Of a stretch of 64,000 bases of DNA, positions 54,031-63,524 are shown piece by piece. The stretch comes from Commensalibacter papalotli. Its GTDB lineage: Bacteria > Pseudomonadota > Alphaproteobacteria > Acetobacterales > Acetobacteraceae. The stretch lies in the NCBI RefSeq assembly GCF_947179115.1, contig NZ_CAMXCI010000002.1:248001-312000 (forward strand), given 5' to 3'. The notes beneath the pieces are model-generated. The model was given only the letters and a program-made list of their open reading frames with translations. It searched no databases and was not told the origin of the DNA. Position 1 is the stretch's first letter, and every line of letters begins with the position of its first letter. The position numbers were made by a program, and so were the translations under genes.

Positions 54031-55649
54031 GCATTCGCCTGTTTGGAATCCTCGATTGCTTTAATAGAATCCGCAATCATTGTATGGGTTATTGGTTTGC
54101 GAATAACAAAACTTTGTTCTTTAATAAATGATTTTAACATAATTGGTGTTTCCTCATATCCTGTAATAAATAAAATAGGAAGATCGGGATAATTTTCATT
54201 AATAGCGGACAAGAAATTTGTTTGTGCGTCAGATAGCAAGCGTGTATCAACAGCAATAAAACAAAAATTATTGCAGCTTTTTAATAAAGTAAAAGTTTCT
54301 TTTTCAGTTTGTGCGATTGTCATTGAATAGCCTAGATTTTCTAGGTTTTCACTTAGCAACATACATAAATGATTATCTTGTGAAATTAATAATGTTTTAA
54401 GAGTATTGGTTTTTGCAGGGTTATTATAGAGTTTTTGAATAATTAAAGGGCGGTAATAACGCGGCAAAAACAGGCTGACAATTGTTCCTGTTTTTGGGTC
54501 GGAATCAATGGTTAAATGTCCACTGGATTGTTTTGTAAAACCATAAGCCATAGATAATCCAAGTCCAGCACGTTTTCCCAAGGGTTTTGTTGTAAAGAAT
54601 GGATCAGTGGCTCTGCTGATCATATCAGGGGACATCCCTGTACCATTATCTTGAATAGTAATAACAATATAATCATTAGGCTTAATAAATTTACGCAAAT
54701 GATGAGCAGACGTAATTGTTATATTTTGTGTTTTAATTAAAATTGTTCCATTTGAAGCGTGAATAGCTTCGCAGGAATTTTTAAAAATATGTAAAATAGC
54801 ATTTTTTAAATGTTCTGGATCACAGAATATAGACCAAATTTCGGGTTCAAGTTGTATTTGTATATTGATTGTTTGTTTAATATTATCTTCTTTAATAAGA
54901 TTATTAAAACTGTCGAGTAAAGCCTGTATTGTGTGGTTTGGATCAATGACATGTGGGACAAGCGTTTGCCTTCTGGAAAAAGAAAGGAGCTGATGTGTAA
55001 TATCTGTAGCTTGTGTTGTGGCTTTTTGTGCGGCTTCAATGTAACGGGGTAACATATCAAGTTTATTTTGCTTGATGCGCATTTGCATAAGCTCTAGATT
55101 ACCAATAATTCCAGCCAGTAATGTATTAAAATCATGGGCTAATCCCCCAATAAGTTGTTCTATTGTTTGTGCAGGGGAAAGATTTGCTTCATGTGTCTGT
55201 GTGATTATACTTAACATTCCCTGCACTTGGTTATTTTTATCCAGAATAGGGCTAAATGCTACTTCGATTTGTGTTTGTATAGAATTAGGGTTTTGTGTTC
55301 CTGGAATTTGATAATCCGTAGTGTAACGAATGGTTTCTTTTTGATAAATAGCACTAACAATTTGATTGAAATGTGCTTTACGTTCAGGCCACATTTGAAT
55401 TAATGGTCTTCCAAGTAAAGCAGGGTGTTTGACGCCAATCAGTTTTGCATAGGCATCATTATATAAAGCAATATTTTGCTTTCCCCAATAAATGACCATT
55501 GGTAAGGATGTATTTAAAATCAAGGATAATAAGGCTTGCAAGTTTGGTGACCAAGAATCTGGATCACCCAAAGAAGTGTTATTCCAGTCAAAACTGTTAA
55601 TCAGTTGTTTGACAGTTAATGGCTCTGAAATGAGTATAGTCTTTGTCAT
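54015..55649 (-). CDS. Hybrid sensor histidine kinase (PAS, HisKA, HATPase, receiver)
   Basis: A 544-residue cytosolic kinase without membrane helices. PAS domain about residues 30-152 (LPMVIYWGKQNIALYNDAYA). HisKA box with His172 in GGLAHDFNTLLAGIIGNLEL. HATPase boxes IFKNSCEAI, DNGTGM, DPFFTTKPLG and GLGLSMAYG. C-terminal receiver about 420-535, with Asp in CFIAVDTRLL and Lys in FVIRKPI, although the first acidic pair is reduced to Gln-Asp. Such PAS hybrid kinases are common alphaproteobacterial environmental sensors. No cognate regulator is adjacent. The last codons lie in the pyk terminator. Confidence 0.88.
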   Translation of the reverse strand: MTKTILISEPLTVKQLINSFDWNNTSLGDPDSWSPNLQALLSLILNTSLPMVIYWGKQNIALYNDAYAKLIGVKHPALLGRPLIQMWPERKAHFNQIVSAIYQKETIRYTTDYQIPGTQNPNSIQTQIEVAFSPILDKNNQVQGMLSIITQTHEANLSPAQTIEQLIGGLAHDFNTLLAGIIGNLELMQMRIKQNKLDMLPRYIEAAQKATTQATDITHQLLSFSRRQTLVPHVIDPNHTIQALLDSFNNLIKEDNIKQTINIQIQLEPEIWSIFCDPEHLKNAILHIFKNSCEAIHASNGTILIKTQNITITSAHHLRKFIKPNDYIVITIQDNGTGMSPDMISRATDPFFTTKPLGKRAGLGLSMAYGFTKQSSGHLTIDSDPKTGTIVSLFLPRYYRPLIIQKLYNNPAKTNTLKTLLISQDNHLCMLLSENLENLGYSMTIAQTEKETFTLLKSCNNFCFIAVDTRLLSDAQTNFLSAINENYPDLPILFITGYEETPIMLKSFIKEQSFVIRKPITHTMIADSIKAIEDSKQANAKREE

Positions 55650-55739
55650 TACGATAACTTTGCGAGTTTAAACACTGAATTATTATAACATCAAAGTACA
55701 GGACAAATAGCCTCAATGGCTAGTTTATTATTCTATTTA

Positions 55740-56630
55740 TTATTGCACTTGTTTGTTATCAATCAAGGATTTACGGATACGCCGCCCTTTTTGAATAGTT
55801 TCAGTGATATACTCTTCATCTTTCCATCTGATTGCTTTGGCCATAGCTTGAGCGTCTTCGGTAAAGCGTGCTAGCATTTCTAAAATGGCTTCACGATTAT
55901 TAATGAATACATCACGCCACATGGTTGGGTCCGAGGATGCGACGCGTGTAAAATCCCGAAATCCAGAAGCTGCATAGTCAAGGACTTCAGACCTTGTTTC
56001 CTCTTCTAGGCTATCGGCAGTATTACAAATTGTAAAAGCAATAAGGTGAGGTAAATGGCTGACAATGGCGCAGACTTTATCATGATGTTTAATGTCTAGG
56101 ATGCGGATATTAGAACCCATTTTTTGCCAAAATTCGGTAATTTTATCGATCGCCTCTTGGGTTGTGTTTGGAGTAGGAGTGATAAGGCACCAACGATTCT
56201 CAAACAAGCTTTCGAATCCAGCATCAGGACCAGAAAATTCGGTTCCTGCCATAGGATGCGTTGGAACAAAAACAACATCAGGAGGCAAATGCGGTTCAAT
56301 AGCAGCAATCACAGATGCTTTGGTAGAACCTGTATCGGTTAGGATAGCCCCTTTTTGTAAATAAGGTGCAATTTGCTTGGTCACTTCTCCCATAACACCT
56401 ACAGGGACGGCTAAAATCACACAATCAGCATCTTTAACCGCAGTTTCAGGATCAGAACAAACTTCATCGGCGATTTGTAACTCTTTTACGCGATTACAAA
56501 CATCTGGGTTATTATCATAAGCCACTGTATAAGTCGCAAGAGAACGATCTTTTTGGATACGTCTTAAAATAGAAGAGCCAATGAGCCCTGGTCCAATAAC
56601 AGTAACACGATGGAATATTGAAGATGTCAT
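55740..56630 (-). CDS. tyrC: Prephenate/arogenate dehydrogenase family protein
   Basis: A 296-residue protein. The NAD fold VIGPGLIGSSILRRI is near residues 11-25. VILAVPVG and TDTGSTKASVI follow, then FVPTHPMAGTEFSGPDAGF (about 117-135), with HLPHLIAFTI and AASGFRDFTRVASSDPTMW in the C-terminal helical domain. It makes 4-hydroxyphenylpyruvate or tyrosine in aromatic synthesis. It is 41 bases downstream of the hpnL-like gene on the same strand, beside the hopanoid locus. Cyclohexadienyl, prephenate or arogenate specificity cannot be told from the sequence. Confidence 0.9.
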   Translation of the reverse strand: MTSSIFHRVTVIGPGLIGSSILRRIQKDRSLATYTVAYDNNPDVCNRVKELQIADEVCSDPETAVKDADCVILAVPVGVMGEVTKQIAPYLQKGAILTDTGSTKASVIAAIEPHLPPDVVFVPTHPMAGTEFSGPDAGFESLFENRWCLITPTPNTTQEAIDKITEFWQKMGSNIRILDIKHHDKVCAIVSHLPHLIAFTICNTADSLEEETRSEVLDYAASGFRDFTRVASSDPTMWRDVFINNREAILEMLARFTEDAQAMAKAIRWKDEEYITETIQKGRRIRKSLIDNKQVQ

Positions 56631-56671
56631 GATGAGTAATCGATATAAAAAGGTTAAAAAGAACGAAGAGG

Positions 56672-57739
56672 CTAAGTTGACGTTACATCAAGTTTTTTAT
56701 TTTTGTCAGGATTTTTTCGTAAATATTGAATCTCGCTGAATTGCCACAAAAGCAAAGCTGGAATACCGATAATTAAATCTCTTGCTCGGCGTAATATGGA
56801 TAGGCCAAAAGATAATGAAGGATCAATTCCAAAAATGGCACCAATAAGAACATAGGCGCCTTCTTGGATACCAACACTGGCGGGAACAATAAATCCTATT
56901 GTTAAAACAACACAGACCAAAGCTTCAATGGTAATGGCTTCCATTAAGTTAATATCAGCACCCAGAAAGTGGTAACATATCCAAGTTCCGATACCGCTAC
57001 CCATCCAACCAGCAAAATGAATAAAACAGCTATAGATGATTCGTGTGGGGTTAGCCCAAATTTGATCTAGTGATTCTTGTAACGATTCCGCACTGGATGC
57101 GATTTTACCATTCCATTGTTGGGCGATATTAGAGCTGAGTGAGTTGAAGATTTTTCGAAATAAGAGACTTCCTTGCCTTTGTGTCCAAATGAAAGGAATC
57201 AGTCCTAATATTAATAAAAGGATACTAAGAATAATAAACCATTTTAAGTTTACATGAATACCGAACAAAGGGAAGTCAGGTAAATGAGTATGATACCCGC
57301 CGATAAGTAGGGTAATAATTCCAATAATAATAAATAAAACCTGTCCCAGCGTTTCGGTTGTAATATCAACAATATTAGAGCTTATCCCTTGGGAAACTGA
57401 TAAATCAGAAGGGTTTTTAATATATTTATATCCTTTAAAACAAACAGCACGTACTCCGAGGACAATGCCACCAATTTGTGAAAACGGTAAGCATGTTGCT
57501 GCAGATTCCCTTAGAGTTCTTGCCCAAAATAATCTGACCAACCCTAATTGTGGACAAATACAGTGCCATGCCCAACCCAGGACTACAATAATCATTAATT
57601 GCCATAAAGACAGGATTAAGAGCTTTCCAACACCTATGGAAAAGACGGACTTAAAGATACTGTCTGCACCTATCCAAGCTGCACCAGCAATAATGAGGCT
57701 GAGCCCCAAAAAGAATAGAATAATTGAAATTTTTTTCAA
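56672..57739 (-). CDS. hpnL: HpnL-like integral membrane protein (LPG synthase/flippase-like)
   Basis: A 355-residue protein with about eight membrane helices. It has the YbhN/LPG-synthase-like pattern (LPFSQIGGIVLGVRAVCFKG about residues 83-102; FIVPASVGIQEGAYVLIGAIFG about 286-307). HpnL is the hopanoid-associated member of this family and commonly flanks hpn clusters. Here it is divergent from hpnA by about 140 bases. It starts at TTG 57739, because no nearby ATG is present. Transport of hopanoids or their precursors is inferred for the family. Confidence 0.75.
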   Translation of the reverse strand: MKKISIILFFLGLSLIIAGAAWIGADSIFKSVFSIGVGKLLILSLWQLMIIVVLGWAWHCICPQLGLVRLFWARTLRESAATCLPFSQIGGIVLGVRAVCFKGYKYIKNPSDLSVSQGISSNIVDITTETLGQVLFIIIGIITLLIGGYHTHLPDFPLFGIHVNLKWFIILSILLLILGLIPFIWTQRQGSLLFRKIFNSLSSNIAQQWNGKIASSAESLQESLDQIWANPTRIIYSCFIHFAGWMGSGIGTWICYHFLGADINLMEAITIEALVCVVLTIGFIVPASVGIQEGAYVLIGAIFGIDPSLSFGLSILRRARDLIIGIPALLLWQFSEIQYLRKNPDKNKKLDVTST

Positions 57740-57883
57740 AATAGACCGTGTATCTTTGTAAAAGAGAAGTTATTATCTGATTTATTGGAATGCATAGTAA
57801 TGATATAAAAGCCATTACTATTATGTTTGAATAACAGATTCAACGTTCTATGTGAAATTTTTATAATTTTGATCGGGGGCTTT

Positions 57884-58873
57884 ATGACTACCTCAACTTT
57901 TATCACTGGGGTTACAGGGTTTGTTGGTTCAGCAGTTGCACGTAAACTGATTGAGAATGGACATCGTTTGAAAGTCCTGGCACGTCCCAGCAGTAATAAA
58001 TCAAATTTACAGAGCTTGAACGCAGAAATTGTTGAGGGGGATTTATTGAATCCTGAAGCTTTTACGCAATCTTTACGTGGATGCAAATATCTGTTTCATG
58101 TGGCGGCAGATTATCGTCTGTGGGTTCCTGATCCCAAGCGCATGATGGAAATTAATGTTGAGGGAACACGCCGTTTAATGTTGGCCGCACAACAGGCAGG
58201 TGTTGAGAAGATCGTATATTGCTCTTCTGTTGCAGCGTTGGGATTGGTGGGCGACGGCAGTATTGCAGACGAGACAACACCTGTACATAAAATTATTGGT
58301 GTTTACAAACAATCAAAATATGAAGCAGAACAAGCGGTATTAAAATTAATTAAAGAAAATAAATTGCCAGCGGTTATTGTTAATCCGTCAACACCAATTG
58401 GTCCCAGAGATATTAAACCAACACCAACTGGTCAAATGATACTTGATTGTATCAAGGGAAAAATGCCAGCTTATGTTGATACAGGGTTGAATATAGTGCA
58501 TGTTGATGATGTTGCTCAGGGGCATTTATTAGCTCTTGAAAAAGGTATCATTGGTGAAAAGTATATTCTTGGAGGTGAAAATATGTCTCTTCGAGATTTA
58601 TTTGCGATGACCTCCAAGATTGCGAATGTCAGGCCTCCTTTGGTACGGTTAAATCAAAAAGTGATATGGCCCGTGGCAGTGGTTTCTGAATGGATGGCTA
58701 ATCAATTCAACATTCAACCGCGCGTTACGCGTGAGATGTTATTAATGTCATATAAGAAAATGTTTTTTTCTTCTGCAAAGGCAGAAAAAGAATTGGGATA
58801 TACGCATAGACCTGCACATGAGGCAATAAAAGATGCGGTTGATTGGTTTCGCCAGCAAAGATATGTAAGCTAG
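57884..58873 (+). CDS. hpnA: Hopanoid-associated sugar epimerase HpnA
   Basis: A 329-residue extended SDR. GVTGFVGSAVARKLI is at residues 8-22, the DYRLW segment near 82, the catalytic YKQSKYEAE near 142-150, and NPSTPIGPRDIKPTPTGQ. It matches HpnA in order and length. The exact sugar substrate in hopanoid side-chain formation is not proven. ATG 57884 was chosen because it starts MTTSTFITG and follows GGGGGC; the TTG at 57827 adds an unlikely 19 residues. It is the first gene of hpnA-B-C. Confidence 0.9.
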   Translation: MTTSTFITGVTGFVGSAVARKLIENGHRLKVLARPSSNKSNLQSLNAEIVEGDLLNPEAFTQSLRGCKYLFHVAADYRLWVPDPKRMMEINVEGTRRLMLAAQQAGVEKIVYCSSVAALGLVGDGSIADETTPVHKIIGVYKQSKYEAEQAVLKLIKENKLPAVIVNPSTPIGPRDIKPTPTGQMILDCIKGKMPAYVDTGLNIVHVDDVAQGHLLALEKGIIGEKYILGGENMSLRDLFAMTSKIANVRPPLVRLNQKVIWPVAVVSEWMANQFNIQPRVTREMLLMSYKKMFFSSAKAEKELGYTHRPAHEAIKDAVDWFRQQRYVS

Positions 58874-58941
58874 TGCATGAGTTTGTTATTTATATATAAA
58901 GGGTTTACGAGTTAATTTACTAATTAGAGAATTTTAAAATT

Positions 58942-60207
58942 ATGACTATTATTGCTATTTGCTCTTTTGTGATTTGGATTTATTTATTTTTTTTGCATGG
59001 ACGTTTTTGGGGAAGAGGACCTATTTTACACTCTTTTTCTCAATCAACTTTAGAGACAATGCCTGAAAAATGGCCTGATATTTATGTGGTTATTCCCGCC
59101 CGAGATGAGGCTGAGACTATAGAATGTGTTACGAACTCTTTGCTCCATCAAGATTATGTTGGTGACTATAAGGTTCTCGTTGTAGATGATGCTAGTGTTG
59201 ATCATACAGGCGATATTGTTAAAAATTATAAACAAAATTTACCAGCATCCTTTCAAAACCGTTTGGACGTTATTGAAACAACCGAACGTCCCGAAGGATG
59301 GAGTGGAAAATTATGGGCATTATCCACTGGGGTTGATTATATTAAAAAAAAATACACAACGGAAAATGCTTTTTTCTTTTTTACGGATGCAGATATAGAA
59401 CATGAGCCATCTCATTTAACGACCTTAGCTTGTAAGGCGTTAAAGGATCAATTAGATCAAGTCTCTGAGATGGTTAAATTAAGATGTAAGAATCTCTATG
59501 AAAAAGCGCTTATCCCAGCTTTTGTTTATTTTTTTTGTATGCTTTATCCTTTTTCCAAGGTGAATAAAAAGAGTTCTCCTGTCGCTGCGGGTGCGGGGGG
59601 AACGGTTTTACTTCGTAGCCGTATGTTAACTAAAATTGGTGGTGTTGCAGCATTAAAAAATGCTTTGATTGATGATGTTACTTTGGCTTTTTTAGTTAAA
59701 AGGAACGGTGGTAATATTTACCTAGGGCATAGCAGTTTGGCTCGCTCATTAAGACCTTATGACAAATTAAGTGATATTTGGAATATGATTACACGCACAG
59801 CTTATGTGCAGTTGCGCTATTCTTTTGCTATGCTATTAGTGACAGTTATTTTAATGTCATTGATGTGGTTTGTTCCTTTTATACAAATATTAATAGCCCA
59901 TGGAACAGCTCAAAAATTTGCAATTGTTACATATGTTATTTCGATTTGCTCTTTTATTCCAACTTTATCGAGATTCAACCTATCCTTTTTATGGATGATT
60001 GCACTGCCAATTGTGGCTTTATTTTATTTACTGGCAACGATTGGGTCTGCGTTAAATTATTATCTTGGCAAAGGAATGATGTGGAAGGGACGGGCTTATG
60101 TTACCCCTGCGATTGGGGGGGATAAAAAAGAATTACAAATCGAATTAGAAAATATGGTAAGCTCTGAAGACAATAATCAAACTATAGAGCAAAAGGATAA
60201 TTCATGA
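58942..60207 (+). CDS. hpnB: Hopanoid-associated glycosyltransferase HpnB
   Basis: A 421-residue family-2 glycosyltransferase. An N-terminal helix (about residues 3-19) precedes the GT-A domain with VVIPARDEAETI, VLVVDDASVDHTG, the metal-binding FFTDADIEHEPSH, and the acceptor segment ALIDDVTLAFLVKRNGG. Three C-terminal membrane helices follow (about 290-375). HpnB is assigned by family and position; the sugar added is not known. It overlaps hpnC by four bases (ATGA). Confidence 0.9.
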   Translation: MTIIAICSFVIWIYLFFLHGRFWGRGPILHSFSQSTLETMPEKWPDIYVVIPARDEAETIECVTNSLLHQDYVGDYKVLVVDDASVDHTGDIVKNYKQNLPASFQNRLDVIETTERPEGWSGKLWALSTGVDYIKKKYTTENAFFFFTDADIEHEPSHLTTLACKALKDQLDQVSEMVKLRCKNLYEKALIPAFVYFFCMLYPFSKVNKKSSPVAAGAGGTVLLRSRMLTKIGGVAALKNALIDDVTLAFLVKRNGGNIYLGHSSLARSLRPYDKLSDIWNMITRTAYVQLRYSFAMLLVTVILMSLMWFVPFIQILIAHGTAQKFAIVTYVISICSFIPTLSRFNLSFLWMIALPIVALFYLLATIGSALNYYLGKGMMWKGRAYVTPAIGGDKKELQIELENMVSSEDNNQTIEQKDNS

Positions 60208-61091
60208 CGGCTGCCAAGCAAAGTAAATCGTATTTATATGATTCTTCTCTTTGGGGGGATAAGGATGTTTCCTCTGGAAAAGCGGCCAAAGATGAAAATT
60301 TTCCTGTTGGCTCACTGTTAATTAGCCGTCAACTAAGGCCCCATGTGCAAGCGTATTATGATTTTGCTAGGGTTATAGATGATATTGCTGATGCAGAAAC
60401 GTTGTCTTCTGAGGAAAAAATTAACCGTTTAAATGCGATGGAAGCTGTTGTATGTAAGGATGTCCCTGCGCCTGATCGTGCTGATGTTTTAACGGCTCGA
60501 TATTTGTATAACAGTTTTATTGAAACGGGCGTTCCTGTTGATACAGCAACCGATCTGCTGATTGCTTTTCGTCAAGATGCGGTAAAAAATCGTTATGAAA
60601 CTATGGATGAATTGATGCAGTATTGTTGCTATTCTGCTAATCCTGTGGGGCGTTTTTTACTTCATTTACATAAAGAGGGACCAGATACCTTTCCTGCTTC
60701 TGATGCATTATGTACTTCATTACAAATTTTAAACCATTTGCAAGATTGCAAGACAGATTTAATTAAATTAGATCGCTGTTATATACCTCTTGAGTTAATG
60801 AAAAAATATAATGTTAAGGTAGAGGATTTGCTTGCCCCTCAAATGAGTTTTTCTTTGAGAAAAGTATTTCACGTTTTATTAGATCATGTTGATGTGCTTA
60901 ATAGAGAGGCTGAGTTTTTGCCACGGTTAACACAAGATCGACGCTTGCGTCTAGAAGCAGCAGTCATCGTATATTTAGCCAAATTTTTGGCACAAAGATT
61001 ACGGAATGAAGATCCTTTGGCGGCTGATGTTAAATTAAGCAAAAAAAATGTTTTATATTCTGTTTTAAAGTCATTTCGTTATTTTATGTAA
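60204..61091 (+). CDS. hpnC: Hydroxysqualene synthase HpnC
   Basis: A 295-residue trans-isoprenyl synthase-like protein. The first Asp-rich site is YYDFARVIDDIADAE (about residues 47-61) and the second site is LNHLQDCKTDLIKLDRCYIP (about 175-195). HpnC converts presqualene diphosphate to hydroxysqualene. Order hpnA-B-C-D-E-shc confirms the assignment. It starts inside the hpnB stop and is followed by a terminator-like hairpin before hpnD. Confidence 0.93.
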   Translation: MTAAKQSKSYLYDSSLWGDKDVSSGKAAKDENFPVGSLLISRQLRPHVQAYYDFARVIDDIADAETLSSEEKINRLNAMEAVVCKDVPAPDRADVLTARYLYNSFIETGVPVDTATDLLIAFRQDAVKNRYETMDELMQYCCYSANPVGRFLLHLHKEGPDTFPASDALCTSLQILNHLQDCKTDLIKLDRCYIPLELMKKYNVKVEDLLAPQMSFSLRKVFHVLLDHVDVLNREAEFLPRLTQDRRLRLEAAVIVYLAKFLAQRLRNEDPLAADVKLSKKNVLYSVLKSFRYFM

Positions 61092-61145
61092 AAATATGTG
61101 ATGAGATAGATGATATTTGTTTGTATCCAATTAAAAGAAAAGGAT

Positions 61146-61171
61146 ATATAGCTTAAAGCTGTATTTTTTTT
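61146..61171 (+). terminator. Terminator-like hairpin between hpnC and hpnD
   Basis: ATATAGCT (61146-61153) pairs with AGCTGTAT (61157-61164) with one G-T, leaving a three-base loop, and an eight-T run at 61164-61171 follows directly. It lies 55 bases after the hpnC stop. Confidence 0.7.
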
Positions 61172-61176
61172 CAAAA

Positions 61177-61204
61177 TTGACAGTTGTGCACTGAGTTTTA
61201 TTGT
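61177..61204 (+). promoter_or_regulatory. Candidate promoter of hpnD
   Basis: A perfect TTGACA box (61177-61182), 16-base spacer and TATTGT (61199-61204) lie just after the terminator-like hairpin. The hpnD ATG is 26 bases after the -10 box. The -10 box is only four of six. Confidence 0.5.
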
Positions 61205-61229
61205 CATTAAAGAAAGGTCTGATCAAATT

Positions 61230-62126
61230 ATGCCTAAGCCGTTAGCTGAAGCAGCACAGATAATGGGGTGCAGCGCACTTGATTTGACTGAGGTAGAAAA
61301 GATTGTTCGCAAATCCAAGACCTCTTTTGCTACGGGGATGCAAATATTACCCCCAGAGCGTCGTTATGGAATGTATGCGCTTTATAGTTTTTGTCGTATT
61401 GTTGATGATATTGCAGATGAAGACGGAGATGTCCCAACAAAACATCGTTTGTTACAAGAATGGCGTGACAGGCTTGATGGTTTATACGCAGGACAAGCTA
61501 CAGATGCAGTTGAACGAGTATTATTAGCAACGATTCAGCGTTTTAATTTAAAGCAACAGGATTTTATCGATATCATTAATGGTATGGAGATGGATGTTGA
61601 ACATCCTATTGTTGCCCCAGATGAACAGACTTTCGATCTTTATTGCGATCGTGTTGCTTCTGCTGTGGGTCGTCTGGCTGTACGTATTTTTGGTGATAGC
61701 TCTGATGCTGCCCAAAAAGTAGCGTATCATTTAGGCAGAGCTTTGCAAATCACGAATATTTTGCGTGATATACAAGAAGATGCAGAGCGTGGCCGTTTAT
61801 ATTTACCAAAAGAGTTGTTGGAACGCTTTCACCTTCCTTTAACACCCAAAGAATGTGTTAACAGCGTTTATGTTGATCATGTATGTCATATTTTGGCGTA
61901 TAGAGCTTTGGATCATTTTAGGTTATCACGTGAGTTTATGGCACAATGTAGTCCAACGGCCTTACGTCCAGCCAAAATTATGGCAATTACGTATAAATTT
62001 TTACTGGCTAAGCAAAAAAAAGTTGGGTGGAAACCACCCTTTAAGAGAGTCTCTTTGTCTTTGATTGAAAAAATCGGAGTTGCAGGAGTTGGAGTACTCA
62101 TGAGTTATATTGGTTTGAAGAGATAG
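61230..62126 (+). CDS. hpnD: Presqualene diphosphate synthase HpnD
   Basis: A 298-residue synthase. The first Asp-rich site is YSFCRIVDDIADEDG (about residues 52-66), and RALQITNILRDIQEDAERGR (about 170-189) is the second site. It joins two farnesyl diphosphates to presqualene diphosphate, before HpnC. AAAGGTCTG is about 12 bases before ATG. hpnE follows after nine bases. Confidence 0.94.
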   Translation: MPKPLAEAAQIMGCSALDLTEVEKIVRKSKTSFATGMQILPPERRYGMYALYSFCRIVDDIADEDGDVPTKHRLLQEWRDRLDGLYAGQATDAVERVLLATIQRFNLKQQDFIDIINGMEMDVEHPIVAPDEQTFDLYCDRVASAVGRLAVRIFGDSSDAAQKVAYHLGRALQITNILRDIQEDAERGRLYLPKELLERFHLPLTPKECVNSVYVDHVCHILAYRALDHFRLSREFMAQCSPTALRPAKIMAITYKFLLAKQKKVGWKPPFKRVSLSLIEKIGVAGVGVLMSYIGLKR

Positions 62127-62135
62127 ATTTTTGGG

Positions 62136-63440
62136 ATGGCAAAAAAACATATTCATATTATTGGTGGCGGGTTAGCAGGGCTGGCAGCTGCGGTTTCTTT
62201 ATCTCAAAGATCTGATGCTCAGGTTATTCTATATGAAAGCAGTCCGTCTTTGGGGGGCAGAGCACGTTCTTTTTATGATGCTAATCTAGATCGTACGATC
62301 GATAATGGTAATCATCTGATTTTATCAGGCAATGACGCTGTTTTTAAATATTTAAATTTAATTGACGCAACCAATAGTTTGACTGGATCTGGGTATCCTT
62401 TATTTCCTTTCGTTGATTTAGAAGAAGGAAAACGTTGGGATTTATTATTATCAAAAGGTCGTTTTCCTTGGTGGTTATTTTTTGCCAAACATCGCGTGCC
62501 AGATTTTAAATTTCCAGAATTGTTGGCGTTATGGAAATTATTAAAAGCGGATACTCAAAAAACTGTTGCTGATTGTTTGGTAAATGGACAGCTATCACGT
62601 CGGTTATTACAACCTTTTGCAGTTTCTGCATTAAATACGTCTTGTGATGCTGGCAGTGCTTTATTAATGGGCTCTGTGGTGCGTCAGTCTTTGATGAAAG
62701 GTGGGAAGGGATGTATTCCTTATTTTCCTAAAATAGGCCTTTCTGAAAGTTTCGTGCAGCCAGCAGTATCTTTGATTGCTTTGCAAGGTGGTATAATTAA
62801 TACTAAATCAAGGCTTTCAGAGTTACATGTCCAAGACGGTAAGATTGATTATTTTATTATGAATAATAATAAAATAGATGTGGGCCCAGAAGATACTGTT
62901 ATCCTAGCATTAAGTGCGCATGTCGCAGAGCAAATACTTGGTGCTGTGTGTCCTAAGGTTAAAGTTCCTAATCAATTTGAAAGTATATTAAATCTACATT
63001 ACGCAGTAGATCCAAATTTGCGGATTAAAGGTAGTATAGATAAAGCTAAATTTGTGGGTGTCATTGGTGGTATAAGCGAATGGATTTTTGTAAGGCCTGG
63101 TGTCATTTCAATTACGGTCAGTGCGGCTAATCGTTTTACAGGATGTCAGCATGAAAATCTTGCCTCGTTAATTTGGCAAGAAGTTTGTGAGGTTTTATCT
63201 CCTGTTATAGAAACACCTTTACCTCAAGCCATCCCTAATCATCGTTTATTATGGGAAAAAAGGGCAAGTTTTGTTGCTACAGTTGAGCAAAATCATCGCA
63301 GGCCTTCTTGTTACACACCATATCAAAATCTATTTTTGGCGGGTGATTGGGTTGCAACGGGGCTTCCTGCAACAATTGAGGGGGCTATTCGTTCTGGGTT
63401 TGGGGCTGCTGAAGCAGTTTTTTCTTCTAAAATCGTTTAA
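62136..63440 (+). CDS. hpnE: Hydroxysqualene dehydroxylase HpnE
   Basis: A 434-residue FAD amine-oxidase-like enzyme. The N-terminal dinucleotide fold IIGGGLAGLAAAVSLS is followed by VILYESSPSLGGRARSF and TIDNGNHLILSGN. The C-terminal FAD segment is NLFLAGDWVATGLPATIEGA with IRSGFGAAEAVF. It reduces hydroxysqualene to squalene. It sits between hpnD and shc. Confidence 0.94.
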   Translation: MAKKHIHIIGGGLAGLAAAVSLSQRSDAQVILYESSPSLGGRARSFYDANLDRTIDNGNHLILSGNDAVFKYLNLIDATNSLTGSGYPLFPFVDLEEGKRWDLLLSKGRFPWWLFFAKHRVPDFKFPELLALWKLLKADTQKTVADCLVNGQLSRRLLQPFAVSALNTSCDAGSALLMGSVVRQSLMKGGKGCIPYFPKIGLSESFVQPAVSLIALQGGIINTKSRLSELHVQDGKIDYFIMNNNKIDVGPEDTVILALSAHVAEQILGAVCPKVKVPNQFESILNLHYAVDPNLRIKGSIDKAKFVGVIGGISEWIFVRPGVISITVSAANRFTGCQHENLASLIWQEVCEVLSPVIETPLPQAIPNHRLLWEKRASFVATVEQNHRRPSCYTPYQNLFLAGDWVATGLPATIEGAIRSGFGAAEAVFSSKIV

Positions 63441-63460
63441 GAATATATATGATTATAATT

Positions 63461-63487
63461 GTTGAAAGATGTTCATTCGCTTTCAAC
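63461..63487. repeat. 8-bp inverted repeat in the hpnE-shc gap
   Basis: GTTGAAAG (63461-63468) pairs exactly with CTTTCAAC (63480-63487) across an 11-base loop. There is no T-run, so it is more likely an mRNA structure or operator than a terminator. Confidence 0.5.
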
Positions 63488-63524
63488 ACTTTGTATTGAA
63501 TCAATAAAAAGGAAATATTTGACT

